NCBI RefSeq assembly: GCF_002995845.1
Contig: NZ_PVXP01000003.1
Span: forward strand, 1-64,000
Length of the DNA stretch: 64,000 bases
Direction of reading: 5' to 3'
Source of the DNA: Clostridium luticellarii
Lineage (GTDB): Bacteria; Bacillota; Clostridia; Clostridiales; Clostridiaceae
The stretch's first letter is position 1, and each line of letters opens with the position of its first letter. A model generated the notes under the pieces. The model saw only the letters and a list, made by a program, of their open reading frames with translations. It searched no databases and was not told the DNA's origin. This document shows, in pieces, positions 55,207 to 64,000 of the stretch. A program made the translations under genes and the position numbers.

Positions 55207-56641
55207 TTATAATGTCTGCCACTACTTCCCTTTCATCAAAATGTATGGTTTTATCCTTCAGGATCTGATAGCTTTCATGGCCTTTTCCCGCCACAACTAC
55301 TACATCACCCTTTTCCGCCATTTCCATGGCTTTCTTTATTGCCTCTCTTCTATTCTCAACTACGGTGTAATTATGCTTTTCAACCCCGGACACTATTTCA
55401 TCTATTATGGACATGGGTTCTTCCGTTCTGGGATTGTCTGAAGTTATGACTGCAAAATCGGAAAGTTCAGTACCTATTTTCCCCATTATGGGCCTTTTGG
55501 TATTATCCCTGTCACCGCCGCAGCCGAATACACAGATGAGTCTCCCCTTTGTAAATTCCCTGGCAGTCTTTAATATATTCTGCAGTCCGTCAGGAGTATG
55601 GGCAAAATCCACCACCACTTCATATCCCAGATCATATCCCCTGGTAACTATTTCACATCGTCCAGGCACAGCTTCCATGGACTCAAGCCCTTTTTTCACA
55701 GTTCTTAGGTCTATTCCCTCACACAAGCAGGCTGCCGCACTTCCCAACGCATTCATGGCATTGTATTTGCCGGGTATACCCAGGTTCACGGATTCCGTTT
55801 TTCCCTCATAACTTATATTGAAATTTATTCCCCTGGAGTGAACATTCAATCCGCTGCCTCTCACATCGGCCTCTCTGTCTACTGCATATGTCACCTTGGT
55901 TCCCGGAGCATCCCTGTATATTTTCTCTCCGTATTTATCATCCATGTTCACCACGGAATTGAGAGTATTTTGGAATAAAATAAGCTTAGCTTTATAGTAA
56001 TTTTCGAAAGTTTTATGAAAATCTAGATGATCCCTTGTCAAATTGGTAAATACCGCCTGAGAAAATTTTATTCCATAAGTTCTATCCAGATAGAGGGAAT
56101 GGGAAGAAGTCTCCATAACACAACAGTCCACGGATTCATCCGCCATTTTTCCGAATAACTTCTGAAGTTCCAGAGATTCCGGAGTAGTTCTGTGGGAAGG
56201 TATCTTTTTATTTCCTATGTAATTGGATATAGTTCCTATAAGCCCCACCTTGTAGCCTGCAGTTTCCAATATGGATTTTATCATAAAGGCAGATGTAGTC
56301 TTGCCGTTGGTGCCTGTTATACCTATCACTTTCATCTTCTTTGAAGGATTGCCATAATAATTTGAAGCCATTACAGCCAGTGCCTTCCTGGTGTCTTTTA
56401 CCTTTATAATTGTACATTCAGGAACATGCTTTACATCTTCACTCAATACAATTGCCGAAGCTCCGTTTTTACAGGCACTGTCTATATATTTGTGGCCATC
56501 GGTAACATACCCCTGTATACATACAAAAACATCCCCTTTTTTCACTTCTCTCGAATCATACTGCACTTCCCTTATGTCCAGCTGATCATTTCCTCTTAAA
56601 GTTCTATATTCTACATTGTTCAATAATTCTTTTAAATTCAC
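55184..56641 (-). CDS. murE: UDP-MurNAc-L-Ala-D-Glu--meso-DAP ligase
   Basis: A 485-residue Mur ligase adding the third amino acid to the stem peptide. The ATP loop ITGTNGKTT is at 108-116 and the substrate motif DNPR at 402-405 specifies meso-diaminopimelate. The start is GTG with GGGAG eight bases before it. The last six residues, ELTMNN, fall inside the repeat at 55080-55206. An internal sigma-A promoter (56780-56808) precedes the gene. Confidence 0.96.
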   Translation of the reverse strand: MNLKELLNNVEYRTLRGNDQLDIREVQYDSREVKKGDVFVCIQGYVTDGHKYIDSACKNGASAIVLSEDVKHVPECTIIKVKDTRKALAVMASNYYGNPSKKMKVIGITGTNGKTTSAFMIKSILETAGYKVGLIGTISNYIGNKKIPSHRTTPESLELQKLFGKMADESVDCCVMETSSHSLYLDRTYGIKFSQAVFTNLTRDHLDFHKTFENYYKAKLILFQNTLNSVVNMDDKYGEKIYRDAPGTKVTYAVDREADVRGSGLNVHSRGINFNISYEGKTESVNLGIPGKYNAMNALGSAAACLCEGIDLRTVKKGLESMEAVPGRCEIVTRGYDLGYEVVVDFAHTPDGLQNILKTAREFTKGRLICVFGCGGDRDNTKRPIMGKIGTELSDFAVITSDNPRTEEPMSIIDEIVSGVEKHNYTVVENRREAIKKAMEMAEKGDVVVVAGKGHESYQILKDKTIHFDEREVVADIIRELTMNN

Positions 56642-56700
56642 AATATCAACTCCCTAGCTATAAATTATATACAAAATACACAGGTTCTACACATAGCATT

Positions 56701-56739
56701 GGCATGCAACACCATAAATCCATAATAATATTGCATGCC
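56701..56739 (-). promoter_or_regulatory. Hairpin in the murE leader
   Basis: GGCATGCAA (56701-56709) pairs perfectly with TTGCATGCC (56731-56739) across a 21-base loop. No T-run follows, so it is not a simple terminator. It lies between the candidate murE promoter and the ribosome binding site. Confidence 0.5.
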
Positions 56740-56779
56740 CTGGGTTAAATTTTTACCAACAATCAATTTTACTTATTCT

Positions 56780-56808
56780 ATTATAATTTTTAAGATATCC
56801 GATGTAAA
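56780..56808 (-). promoter_or_regulatory. Internal sigma-A promoter before murE
   Basis: Minus strand TTTACA (56803-56808), a 17-base spacer, then a perfect TATAAT (56780-56785). It starts just after the pbp stop codon and would drive murE-murF-mraY-ftsW independently of mraZ. Confidence 0.7.
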
Positions 56809-56815
56809 GTAAAAT

Positions 56816-58663
56816 TTAATCATCCTGATTTACATCATATGTATCTTGAGCACCACTTTGAGTGGTATCCTGAGGTACTGGATCACCTTTTATTGCAAGA
56901 TAATTAAATAAATCTGTAAAAACCTGTTTTGCCGTTGGGGCAGCCGTCTGTGCAGCATAGTAATTGGACGGATCCGGCTCATCTATAGATACCAGAACTG
57001 TTATCTGAGGATCATTTGCCGGTGCCATGCCCACAAAGGAGGACACATATTTTCCCGGCTGATACCCTCCAACTCCGGCTTTCTGCGCTGTTCCTGTTTT
57101 GCCGGCTATATGATATCCATCTATAAATGCGTTTTTTCCACCTCCCTTGGAAACTACCGTTTCCAGGTACCCTCTGAGCTGTGCGGCTTTACTTGAATCC
57201 AATATCTTCTTGGTATTGGCTTTAACATCATAGGTTTTATCTACAATTTCTTTGCCGCTGTTTTCATCATAATGTTTTATCTCCTTCATCACATGTGGAG
57301 TAATTAGATTTCCTCCGTTTGCCACTGCATTAAAAGCTCTCAGATATTGGACTGCAGTTACCGTATTGGCCTGACCAAATGAAATAGTGGCCAGATCCAC
57401 ATCGCTTATGTCCTGAGTTTTCTTAACTATTCCTTTTGCTTCACCAGGCAGATCTATACCGGTTTTTTCACCAAAACCAAATTTGTGTATATAATCATTC
57501 AGCTTTTCTTTTCCTATTTTCTTTCCCAGTTCAGCAAACCCCACATTGCAGGAATTTTTCAGTATATCTTCAAAAGTCTGTACTCCATGTCCTGAAGTCT
57601 TCCAGCAGTGTATGGTTCTTTTGCCTATGGTTATACTCCCATCACATACGAAAGTGTCATTGGGACCCACAGAATTGGTTTCCAATGCAGTCTGAGCGGT
57701 TACCACCTTGAATATGGAACCCGGTTCAAAAGTATCACTGACTGCCCTATTCCTCCACACTTTTTGAAGTTCATCATAGGACAGATCCTTGATCCAGGGA
57801 TCATTGGGATTGTAATCCGGCTTGTTTGCCATGGCCAGTATCTCTCCATTTTTAGGATTCATCACTATTATTGAAACTGCCTTTGCCTTATAATCATTAA
57901 GAGCCTGATCCGCTGATTTTTCCGCAAAATGCTGGATCATCTCATCTATGGTCAGCACTACATCCTTTCCGTCTACAGGCTTTGTAAATTCAGAAATGGT
58001 GTAGGGAAGTTCCTGGCTCTTTCTGTCCAGTTCTGCAATTCTGCTTCCGGGAGTACCCGCCAGTTCCTTGTTATAATAGAGTTCAACTCCCGTCAATCCC
58101 ACTCCATCTGAATTGGTATGTCCCATTACCTGGGACAAAAAATTGTCGTTTGGATAATACCTTTTGGTATCCGAGGATATGAGTATTCCGTTTAAATTTA
58201 AATTTCTCACCTTATCTGCCGCATCTTTTTCCACTCTTCTTTTTAGAGTAGCAGAACCGATGGGAAGTCCTCCAGGCAGTGTTTTATTTAATATTTTGGA
58301 TATATCACTTTTATCCATGGAAAGAATAGCTGCAAGTTCCCCGGACAATTTATCCTGTGATATTTTTTTCTCCTTCATGTTCTCCTTTAAAGTGTTCATA
58401 TCCAGATCAATTCTATACACATTGGCACTTACCGCCAGTTCATTCCCGCTTCTGTCTAAAATTTTCCCTCTCTTTGCATCAATTTTAACGTCGCTTGTCC
58501 ACTGAGCTACAGCCATGGATTTAAGCTCAGGTGATCTATATACCATTACATAACCCATTCTACATACCAATAAAAAGAAAGTTAAAAATAGGAAACAAAA
58601 AACAATTATCATTCTCTTTCTGATAATAACTTTATCCCTATATTCCCTTTTATACAAAATCAT
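56816..58663 (-). CDS. Class B penicillin-binding protein (FtsI/PBP2-like)
   Basis: A 615-residue transpeptidase with an N-terminal membrane helix (about 17-40), a PBP dimerisation domain (about 60-225) and a transpeptidase domain. Active-site motifs are intact: SIFK at Ser316-Lys319, SCN at 371-373 and KTG at 522-524. No PASTA domain follows, unlike SpoVD and many PBP2 proteins, and the tail is a short acidic Gln/Asp stretch. It follows ftsL by zero bases, so it is the dcw septal PBP. It is distinct from a SpoVD-type protein that may exist elsewhere. Confidence 0.92.
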   Translation of the reverse strand: MILYKREYRDKVIIRKRMIIVFCFLFLTFFLLVCRMGYVMVYRSPELKSMAVAQWTSDVKIDAKRGKILDRSGNELAVSANVYRIDLDMNTLKENMKEKKISQDKLSGELAAILSMDKSDISKILNKTLPGGLPIGSATLKRRVEKDAADKVRNLNLNGILISSDTKRYYPNDNFLSQVMGHTNSDGVGLTGVELYYNKELAGTPGSRIAELDRKSQELPYTISEFTKPVDGKDVVLTIDEMIQHFAEKSADQALNDYKAKAVSIIVMNPKNGEILAMANKPDYNPNDPWIKDLSYDELQKVWRNRAVSDTFEPGSIFKVVTAQTALETNSVGPNDTFVCDGSITIGKRTIHCWKTSGHGVQTFEDILKNSCNVGFAELGKKIGKEKLNDYIHKFGFGEKTGIDLPGEAKGIVKKTQDISDVDLATISFGQANTVTAVQYLRAFNAVANGGNLITPHVMKEIKHYDENSGKEIVDKTYDVKANTKKILDSSKAAQLRGYLETVVSKGGGKNAFIDGYHIAGKTGTAQKAGVGGYQPGKYVSSFVGMAPANDPQITVLVSIDEPDPSNYYAAQTAAPTAKQVFTDLFNYLAIKGDPVPQDTTQSGAQDTYDVNQDD

Positions 58664-59146
58664 TTACCTCCATATTAATTGCTTCAATTTATCCAATATT
58701 CCTTTTTGTTTCTTTGCTTCATCCAAATCACTTTGAGCTTTTATAATCGGTCTGTTCAGGTTTACGTAAACTGCATTTCCCTTATCGGGCACTATCATTC
58801 CCATCCTACTATTTGCAGCATTTTTTTCTATGTATTCCAGGTTATCATATTTCACCAGTTCCACGGTTAAATTTTCATTCTGCTTGTTGATGCTGCTTAT
58901 ATTGCTTTCCAGTGAATTCAATTCAGTCTGCATGTTGTATATTACAGAATACCTGTATATGAGAGTCAGCCCAATTATAAAAAACACACAGATGCTTAGA
59001 AGAACTTTAAGTTTCTTTTTCACTTTTGCCTGTCTATTTATATTTTTCTTCTTACGTATATCACTACCATGTTTTTTATAAGGTTTGTATTCCGGCTGCA
59101 GTACAGTATTGCCATTTACCATATTTCCTTCATCCATCACTATCAC
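58664..59146 (-). CDS. ftsL: FtsL-like septal protein
   Basis: A 160-residue protein with a basic cytoplasmic region, one membrane helix (about 48-65) and an extracytoplasmic coiled coil with LNSLESNISSINKQN (about 75-95), then a NAANSRMGM segment typical of the septum-formation-initiator family. The GTG at 59146 is the likely start (MIVMDEGN, with GTGGGGTG upstream). A longer TTG start at 59164 and an ATG at 59137 are also possible. Position between rsmH and the PBP supports ftsL. Confidence 0.85.
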   Translation of the reverse strand: MIVMDEGNMVNGNTVLQPEYKPYKKHGSDIRKKKNINRQAKVKKKLKVLLSICVFFIIGLTLIYRYSVIYNMQTELNSLESNISSINKQNENLTVELVKYDNLEYIEKNAANSRMGMIVPDKGNAVYVNLNRPIIKAQSDLDEAKKQKGILDKLKQLIWR

Positions 59147-59173
59147 TTTATTCACCCCACTCAAACTTTAGAA

Positions 59174-60103
59174 CTAAATTTTTTCAGCTGTCCTAAGCTT
59201 AGAACTCTTGCTCCTTGGATTTCTTTCCATTTCCTCCCGGGTAGGCACTATGGGTTTTTTATTTATCAGCTTTACAACAGGTTTTTTATTGCATACACAG
59301 ATTGGGAAATCGGGTGGACAGGTACATGGATTCTCCAGATTCTTAAATTTGGATTTCACTATTCTGTCCTCTAAGGAATGAAATGTTATGACAGATATCC
59401 TCCCACCGCTGCCCAGCTTTCCCACACTATCCTCCAGTGCCTCATCAAGTATCTTAAGCTCTTTATTAACTTCTATACGTATCCCCTGAAAAGTTCTCTT
59501 GGCCGGATGGCCATCTTTTTGAAATTTCATTGGTATTGCCCTTCTTATTATGTCCACCAGCTGTAAAGTCGTATTTATGGGCGATTTTTCTCTTTCCCTC
59601 ACTATAGAATTCACTATTCTATTGGCAAATTTTTCTTCACCGTAGTCTTTTAAAATACTGTATAGTTCTTCTCTTCCATACTTGTTTACCACTTCATAGG
59701 CAGAAAGAGAATTGTCTCTGTCCATCCTCATATCCAGAGGTGCATCCTTCATATAACTGAAACCCCTGTCCGAATTATCCAGTTGATAAGATGAAACCCC
59801 CAGATCCATAAGTATTCCATCTACACTGCTTATCTCAAGTTCATTTAAAATTTCTTTAATATAGCAGAAATTTCTATGTACATAGATTACATTTTGAAAT
59901 TCACTTAAATTTTCCTTTGCTGCATCAATTGCCGAAATATCCTCATCAATTCCGATGAGTTTTCCTTTTGGGGATAATCTTTTCAATATTTCCCTGGAAT
60001 GGCCTCCTCCGCCTAAAGTACAATCTACATAGATTCCATCTTTCTTAATATTCAAGCTATCTATAGTTTCCTGTAAAAGTACAGGTATATGTCTAAACTT
60101 CAT
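59174..60103 (-). CDS. rsmH: 16S rRNA (cytosine1402-N4)-methyltransferase RsmH
   Basis: A 309-residue MraW/RsmH. The SAM-binding GGGGHS segment is near 33-38, and the [17 protein letters not shown] motif near 103-119 is diagnostic, with an insertion domain in between. The C-terminal NRSKSSKLR-type tail (here [14 protein letters not shown]) is typical. The ATG at 60103 is preferred because GGAGG lies eight bases upstream; an earlier ATG at 60112 falls within the site. It follows mraZ by about 20 bases. Confidence 0.96.
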   Translation of the reverse strand: MKFRHIPVLLQETIDSLNIKKDGIYVDCTLGGGGHSREILKRLSPKGKLIGIDEDISAIDAAKENLSEFQNVIYVHRNFCYIKEILNELEISSVDGILMDLGVSSYQLDNSDRGFSYMKDAPLDMRMDRDNSLSAYEVVNKYGREELYSILKDYGEEKFANRIVNSIVREREKSPINTTLQLVDIIRRAIPMKFQKDGHPAKRTFQGIRIEVNKELKILDEALEDSVGKLGSGGRISVITFHSLEDRIVKSKFKNLENPCTCPPDFPICVCNKKPVVKLINKKPIVPTREEMERNPRSKSSKLRTAEKI

Positions 60104-60124
60104 AAAAAGCATCCTCCGATTTTT

Positions 60125-60553
60125 CTATATTCCAAGTTCACTGAGCTGTTCTGCTATGCTGTCAAAATCTATATTGGAATTATTATATTTCTGCCAGCCT
60201 TCTTTGCTCCATATCTCCACCCTGCTTGATACTCCTATGCTCACTATATCCTTATTTATACGCGCATATTCCAAAAGTGGCTGGGGCATCACAATTCTTC
60301 CCTGTTTATCAGGTTCCATTTCATTTGCACCAGAGAAAAAAAACCTGACAAAAGCTCTGGCATTTTTATTAGTAAATGGAAGACCTTTTAGTTTTTCCTC
60401 CAAAACATGCCATTCATTAAGTGGGAAAGCATAGAGACATCCATCCAGTCCCTTGGTCAATATGAATTTTGCTCCCAGTTCCTCTCTAAATTTAGAAGGT
60501 ATAATTATTCTCTTCTTTCCATCCAGAGCATGTTCATATTCACCTAAAAACAT
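60125..60553 (-). CDS. mraZ: Division/cell wall cluster repressor MraZ
   Basis: A 142-residue protein with two AbrB/SpoVT-like swapped-hairpin domains (about 5-50 and 78-125). Signatures include [20 protein letters not shown] near 5-24 and [18 protein letters not shown] near 75-93. MraZ binds short direct repeats upstream of its own gene and represses the dcw operon. Three AGTGG repeats lie before it at 60582-60606, so autoregulation is likely. Confidence 0.96.
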   Translation of the reverse strand: MFLGEYEHALDGKKRIIIPSKFREELGAKFILTKGLDGCLYAFPLNEWHVLEEKLKGLPFTNKNARAFVRFFFSGANEMEPDKQGRIVMPQPLLEYARINKDIVSIGVSSRVEIWSKEGWQKYNNSNIDFDSIAEQLSELGI

Positions 60554-60581
60554 TATTGCACCCCTTTGCTGTTATTTTGCT

Positions 60582-60606
60582 CCACTTTCAACCACTTTAA
60601 ACCACT
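60582..60606 (-). promoter_or_regulatory. MraZ operator (three AGTGG repeats)
   Basis: Minus strand AGTGG at 60602-60606, 60592-60596 and 60582-60586, each exactly 10 bases apart. MraZ boxes of GTG(G/T)-type spaced by about 10 bases are described in several bacteria, including mollicute AAAGTG repeats. They lie about 30 bases before mraZ and just downstream of its candidate promoter. Confidence 0.8.
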
Positions 60607-60614
60607 AAATATGT

Positions 60615-60641
60615 ATTCTATACTTAGGTGAAAATTCCTTC
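60615..60641 (-). promoter_or_regulatory. Candidate sigma-H promoter of mraZ
   Basis: Minus strand GAAGGAATT (60633-60641), 11 bases, then ATAGAAT (60615-60621), matching RnAGGAwWW, 11, RnnGAAT at every defined position. No sigma-A pair of comparable quality was found in the gap. The AGTGG boxes begin nine bases downstream. Confidence 0.6.
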
Positions 60642-60725
60642 TTTTTTAACCTGCTTTTAATATATTTTTTAAATCCATTAAATTATAGGTTTTTACAAAA
60701 TTTTACCGCATTATTTTCTTGGAAA

Positions 60726-60741
60726 ATATTCCATGGAATAT
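60726..60741. promoter_or_regulatory. 16-bp palindrome between mraZ and ychF
   Basis: ATATTCCA followed directly by TGGAATAT is a perfect palindrome in the 304-base divergent gap. Apart from this, the mraZ sites and the ychF promoter, I see nothing else in the gap. Confidence 0.4.
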
Positions 60742-60773
60742 GGAACAATTAAGTACATTGCCTGTGTATTTGA

Positions 60774-60802
60774 TTGAAATAATATTTTCTGTAGAGTATA
60801 AT
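60774..60802 (+). promoter_or_regulatory. Sigma-A promoter of ychF
   Basis: TTGAAA (60774-60779), a 17-base spacer and TATAAT (60797-60802). It lies about 55 bases before the ychF ATG, and GAAGGGA precedes that ATG. Confidence 0.8.
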
Positions 60803-60857
60803 TTATAAAGGATTTCGTATTTAGTCAATTATAAATTTAGGAAGGGAATGTACATAG

Positions 60858-61955
60858 ATGAAACTTGGAATTGTTGGACTGCCAAATGTAGGTAAAAGCA
60901 CTCTGTTCAATGCAATAACAAAGGCAGGAGCTGAGTCTGCTAATTATCCATTTTGTACTATAGAGCCAAATATAGGGGTGGTCAGTGTACCCGATAAAAG
61001 ATTAGATATACTGGAAAACATGTACAATTCAAAAAAGAAGGTATATACAACTATAGAATTCTACGATATAGCGGGATTGGTGAAAGGTGCCAGCAAAGGA
61101 GAAGGACTGGGAAATAAATTCCTATCCCACATAAGGGAAGTAGAAGCTATAATCCATGTAGTTCGATGTTTTGAAGATGAAAATGTAGTTCACGTGGAGG
61201 GCAGCGTGGATCCTGTCCGGGATATTGAAACTGTAAATCTGGAACTTATATTTTCAGATTTGGAAGTCATGGACAGAAGGATAGAAAAAATATCAAAACT
61301 CGCCAAAAGCGGAGACAAGGAAGCCAAGGCACAATACACTTTCATGCTTAAAGTGAAAGATCATCTGGAAGCAGGTAAGCCTGTACGAACTATGGAATTA
61401 ACCGAAGATGAAAGGGAGCTTGTAAAAGGTTTTTTTCTGCTCACCACTAAACCCGTACTATATGTAGCCAATATCTCGGAGGATGATCTGACTTCCGGAA
61501 ATCTGGAAAATAAATTTGTAAAAAAAGTCAAGGAATATGCCAAAGATGAAAACTCCCAGGTAGTTGTCATCTCTGCCAAAATAGAAGAAGAGCTCTCCAC
61601 CTTAGATGACGATGAAAAATCAGAGATGCTTAAAGAATATGGTCTGGAAGAAGCTGGCCTGGATAAACTTATAGGCGCCAGCTATAAACTGCTTGGACTT
61701 ATGAGTTTTTTAACTGCCGGTGAAAAAGAAGTAAGAGCCTGGACTATAGAACGCGGCACAAAAGCTCCGGAAGCCGCAGGTAAAATACACACGGATATAC
61801 AAAGGGGTTTTATAAGAGCCGAGATCATATCCTATGACAAACTTGTAGAATGCGGTTCGGAAACAGCTGCAAAGGAAAAGGGATATTACAGGCTTGAAGG
61901 CAAGGACTATATTATGCAGGATGGAGATGTAGTAAATTTTAGATTCAATGTATGA
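60858..61955 (+). CDS. ychF: Redox-regulated ATPase YchF (Obg family)
   Basis: A 365-residue P-loop protein that prefers ATP and binds ribosomes. The G1 loop GLPNVGKST is at 6-14, [10 protein letters not shown] is near 29-38, and the G3 DIAGL is near 72. The usual NKxD motif is replaced by VANISEDD, as expected for YchF, and a TGS domain forms the C-terminus (about 280-363). Length is typical. It diverges from mraZ and ends at the terminator 61985-62012. Confidence 0.97.
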   Translation: MKLGIVGLPNVGKSTLFNAITKAGAESANYPFCTIEPNIGVVSVPDKRLDILENMYNSKKKVYTTIEFYDIAGLVKGASKGEGLGNKFLSHIREVEAIIHVVRCFEDENVVHVEGSVDPVRDIETVNLELIFSDLEVMDRRIEKISKLAKSGDKEAKAQYTFMLKVKDHLEAGKPVRTMELTEDERELVKGFFLLTTKPVLYVANISEDDLTSGNLENKFVKKVKEYAKDENSQVVVISAKIEEELSTLDDDEKSEMLKEYGLEEAGLDKLIGASYKLLGLMSFLTAGEKEVRAWTIERGTKAPEAAGKIHTDIQRGFIRAEIISYDKLVECGSETAAKEKGYYRLEGKDYIMQDGDVVNFRFNV

Positions 61956-61984
61956 TACTGAAATTTAAAATTATTGTAAATTTT

Positions 61985-62012
61985 GCAGTAGATTTATAAA
62001 TAAATCTACTGC
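61985..62012. terminator. Bidirectional terminator between ychF and lon-like gene
   Basis: GCAGTAGATTTA (61985-61996), a four-base loop and its perfect complement at 62001-62012, with T-runs on both strands, between convergent genes. Confidence 0.85.
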
Positions 62013-62019
62013 ATTTTCA

Positions 62020-64000
62020 TCAGCTGCTTTTATGCTTTTCCTTGCTGGATGAATACTTCTTTAATTCTTTCCTGACCTCATTAATTACCTCGCTGTAATC
62101 TCTTCCCATAAGAATTTCCACTGCATCTTTTAAATTATACATATAATATATATGAAAATTATCTTTTATTATCTCCTGTTCCACCTCGTCATTTAATACG
62201 AGTCCACTTACGTTTGACCTGGGTATGAGTACTCCCTTATCTCTTGCACTGTCCAATATTTTGCACACCTTGAAGAAGCCTTCTATTTTTTCATTTATTC
62301 CACCTACAGGCTGTACCTCACCAAATTGGTTTATAGAGCCGGTTACCGCTATATTTTGCTTGATTCCTATTTTGCTAAGGGAAGATATGATACTTAAAGT
62401 TTCCGCCACAGAAGCACTGTCTCCATCTATTTTACCGTATGTCTGTTCAAAGCTCAGGTGAAAATCCACAGGTAATTTTTCATATTCCCCAATGAATCTG
62501 CTTATACATCCTCTTAAAATATTCACGGATTTATTGTGAATTTTGCCGCTCAAATCACTTTCTTTCTGAATGTCTACAATATTTCCACTGCCTTTTAAGC
62601 AGGAACAGGTTATTCTCACAGGCTTGCCTAAACTGAAATATCCTGTGCTTATGACAGAAAGTCCATTTATCTGACCCACCACTTTCTCCTTTACATCTAT
62701 AAATATCTGACCTTCCCTATACATGTCCTCCAGCTGTTCTTCCAGCATTTTCTCACCATAGACTGCATTTAAGATATCCTCTTTATCTATAACCTGCTTT
62801 TTTCTTTCAGAAACTTTATTGTCGGAAATCATCAAAATTTTTTCCAATTCATAGTCATCCATCAACAATTTATTTTTATCTTCGGCTTTCTTGGACAAAA
62901 CCCTGGCCAATTCCCTTATTGCACTTTCATTAACCGGGTGCAGACTGTTCTCTTTGTATATGGAAAAAACTTTTCTGAGGAATGCCGCTTTTGTATTTTT
63001 ATTTATCTTCAAAAGGGATTTGTGCTCTCCCTTCAATTTAAACATCTTCTTGAAATCTTCATCATATCTGTAAAGCAGATCGTAGGTTCCATAATCTCCT
63101 ATAAGTATTATTTTTTCGTTGAATTTTATAGGTTCAGGCTTCAATCCGCTCAAAGATAATAATTCTAAATATCCTCTGCTGTAATTCAAATCTACCTTAC
63201 CGGTCATAACAGATTTTTTTAAATAATAATAAGCTCCCTTGTTGTTTAAAAGATCACTCACTCGAAGTATTAAACACCCCCCATTGGCTTTCAAAAGCGA
63301 TCCTGGAGTAATAAGACTCACATCTGTAATGTAATTTCCATTCTTATTTTCATATTCTATACTTCCAAGCAGATTGCTTATACTTGGATCCTCTTCAAAT
63401 ATTATGGGAGGCTTATCTTTTCCACCGTTATCCACCAGCACGTTTATTGAGTATTTGTAAATCGACTTGATTATATTTTCCTTGTCGACTTCATAATTTA
63501 TAGTATATATACTCTGTATTTCTCTTTCTATATTGCCGCATACCCTATTTAAAAAGCTTACAGCAGCTTCATTCCCCTTAAACATCTCCAAATATTCTCT
63601 TTTGATTTGACCTGTTTTTTCCTTATAATATTCACTTAGAAGAAGTTTTATTCTCTCAATCTGACTGAGCTCCATATTCTTTAACTGCTCAAGTATTCCT
63701 TCCATATTGCTTTTAAGACGGCTCACCTTGTTTAATATTTCCTCTTTGTCTTTCAAGCTGAGCAGATCATATTCTTCTTCACTCATCATCTTGCCCTGTT
63801 CTTTTAGTGGAATGAAACTAAATCCATCTTCAGTAATTTTTAAACTAAATCCCTCACCTTGGGCCATTTCCACAGCTTTATTTATCAAATTGCCCCTTTT
63901 TATCTGAAGATCTCTTTCCAGAATTTGTTTTTGTTGATTTGAAGAATCATTATAGAATTCGTAAGTGCATTTAAAATACAAATTTTGTACTTCATTCAGC
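62020..64000 (-). CDS. Lon-related ATP-dependent protease (LonB-like), 5' end outside the window
   Basis: The reading frame is open past the window edge, so the listed end at 64000 is not a start. The visible part holds about 660 residues; related proteins are about 750-800, and the N-terminal ATPase region with Walker A is missing from view. The C-terminal Lon protease domain has the catalytic Ser in GDSASVAE and the catalytic Lys in GGINEKIEG, 43 residues apart as expected for Lon. A TTG at 63981 is only an internal codon. The family is membrane-free or peripheral, with roles in protein quality control inferred. Confidence 0.88.
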   Translation of the reverse strand, partial: LNEVQNLYFKCTYEFYNDSSNQQKQILERDLQIKRGNLINKAVEMAQGEGFSLKITEDGFSFIPLKEQGKMMSEEEYDLLSLKDKEEILNKVSRLKSNMEGILEQLKNMELSQIERIKLLLSEYYKEKTGQIKREYLEMFKGNEAAVSFLNRVCGNIEREIQSIYTINYEVDKENIIKSIYKYSINVLVDNGGKDKPPIIFEEDPSISNLLGSIEYENKNGNYITDVSLITPGSLLKANGGCLILRVSDLLNNKGAYYYLKKSVMTGKVDLNYSRGYLELLSLSGLKPEPIKFNEKIILIGDYGTYDLLYRYDEDFKKMFKLKGEHKSLLKINKNTKAAFLRKVFSIYKENSLHPVNESAIRELARVLSKKAEDKNKLLMDDYELEKILMISDNKVSERKKQVIDKEDILNAVYGEKMLEEQLEDMYREGQIFIDVKEKVVGQINGLSVISTGYFSLGKPVRITCSCLKGSGNIVDIQKESDLSGKIHNKSVNILRGCISRFIGEYEKLPVDFHLSFEQTYGKIDGDSASVAETLSIISSLSKIGIKQNIAVTGSINQFGEVQPVGGINEKIEGFFKVCKILDSARDKGVLIPRSNVSGLVLNDEVEQEIIKDNFHIYYMYNLKDAVEILMGRDYSEVINEVRKELKKYSSSKEKHKSS

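Noticed and set aside
62020-63981. Lon-like gene starting at the TTG at 63981
   Set aside because: The frame remains open to the window edge, and the visible part lacks the N-terminal ATPase segment, so the true start is outside.
1-64000. CRISPR array, prophage, insertion sequence, rRNA or tRNA genes
   Set aside because: I read the intergenic regions on both strands and saw no regular spaced repeats, transposase, phage genes or tRNA cloverleaf. The one recombinase is the chromosomal XerD-like protein.

Overview
The window is AT-rich, mostly minus-strand chromosomal DNA from an endospore-forming anaerobic Firmicute, almost certainly Clostridium sensu stricto. Support for this is the complete spoIIIAA-AH operon, spo0A, spoIVB, spoIIM, gerW (ytfJ) and dacF homologues, a meso-diaminopimelate-type MurE with dapF, clostridial gene order, and strong GGAGG ribosome binding sites. 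Resemblance to the C. kluyveri / C. ljungdahlii group is an impression from protein sequence and was not tested. I see no rRNA, tRNA, CRISPR array, prophage or insertion sequence. This is core genome with one accessory-like block, a type IV pilus cluster.

Layout. 0.2-9.7 kb: an unrecognised plus-strand gene, a D,D-carboxypeptidase, DUF2953-gerW on plus, then scpB-scpA-cca, a second D,D-carboxypeptidase (dacF type), a XerD-like recombinase, a small membrane protein, spoIIM and a Nudix hydrolase. 9.8-21.1 kb: a small coiled-coil ORF, spo0A, spoIVB, then a housekeeping run transcribed as nusB-xseA-xseB-ispA-dxs-tlyA-nadK-argR-recN. 21.3-29.5 kb: an asp23-family gene, spoIIIAH to AA, a CD1247-like zinc-ribbon protein, efp and pepP. 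29.7-36.4 kb: a type IV pilus or type II secretion-like cluster (PilB ATPase, PilC, major pilin, four minor prepilins, PilM/N/O-like proteins). 36.5-43.3 kb: dapF with a lipoprotein, then plus-strand rqcH (fbpA), pyrR-uraA behind a PyrR attenuator, and an exonuclease III gene. 43.3-48.6 kb: rluD-lspA, mtnN, and yggS-sepF-yggT-ylmH-divIVA. 48.7-60.6 kb: the division and cell wall (dcw) cluster, read as mraZ-rsmH-ftsL-pbp | murE-murF-mraY-ftsW | divIB-DUF881-sbp-DUF881. 60.9-64 kb: ychF on plus and a Lon-family protease that runs off the window.

The themes are septation, peptidoglycan synthesis and sporulation. Three intergenic regions carry the same promoter architecture, GAAGGAATT, 11 bases, then RnnGAAT, which fits the sigma-H consensus. 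They lie before spo0A, mraZ and yggS-sepF-divIVA, and would tie the sporulation master regulator to two division operons. The spo0A copy overlaps a perfect 0A box. Candidate sigma-E (spoIIM) and sigma-F (dacF) promoters fit the expected compartments.

The most notable oddities are: a XerD homologue in which two of the six catalytic residues are replaced; a dcw cluster split by an internal sigma-A promoter and lacking ftsZ-spoIIGA-sigE-sigG where relatives usually have them; a long structured leader before efp; and dispersed palindromic repeats, one of which supplies the end of murE and would create a false N-terminus for MurF. I found no wholly new multi-gene system.
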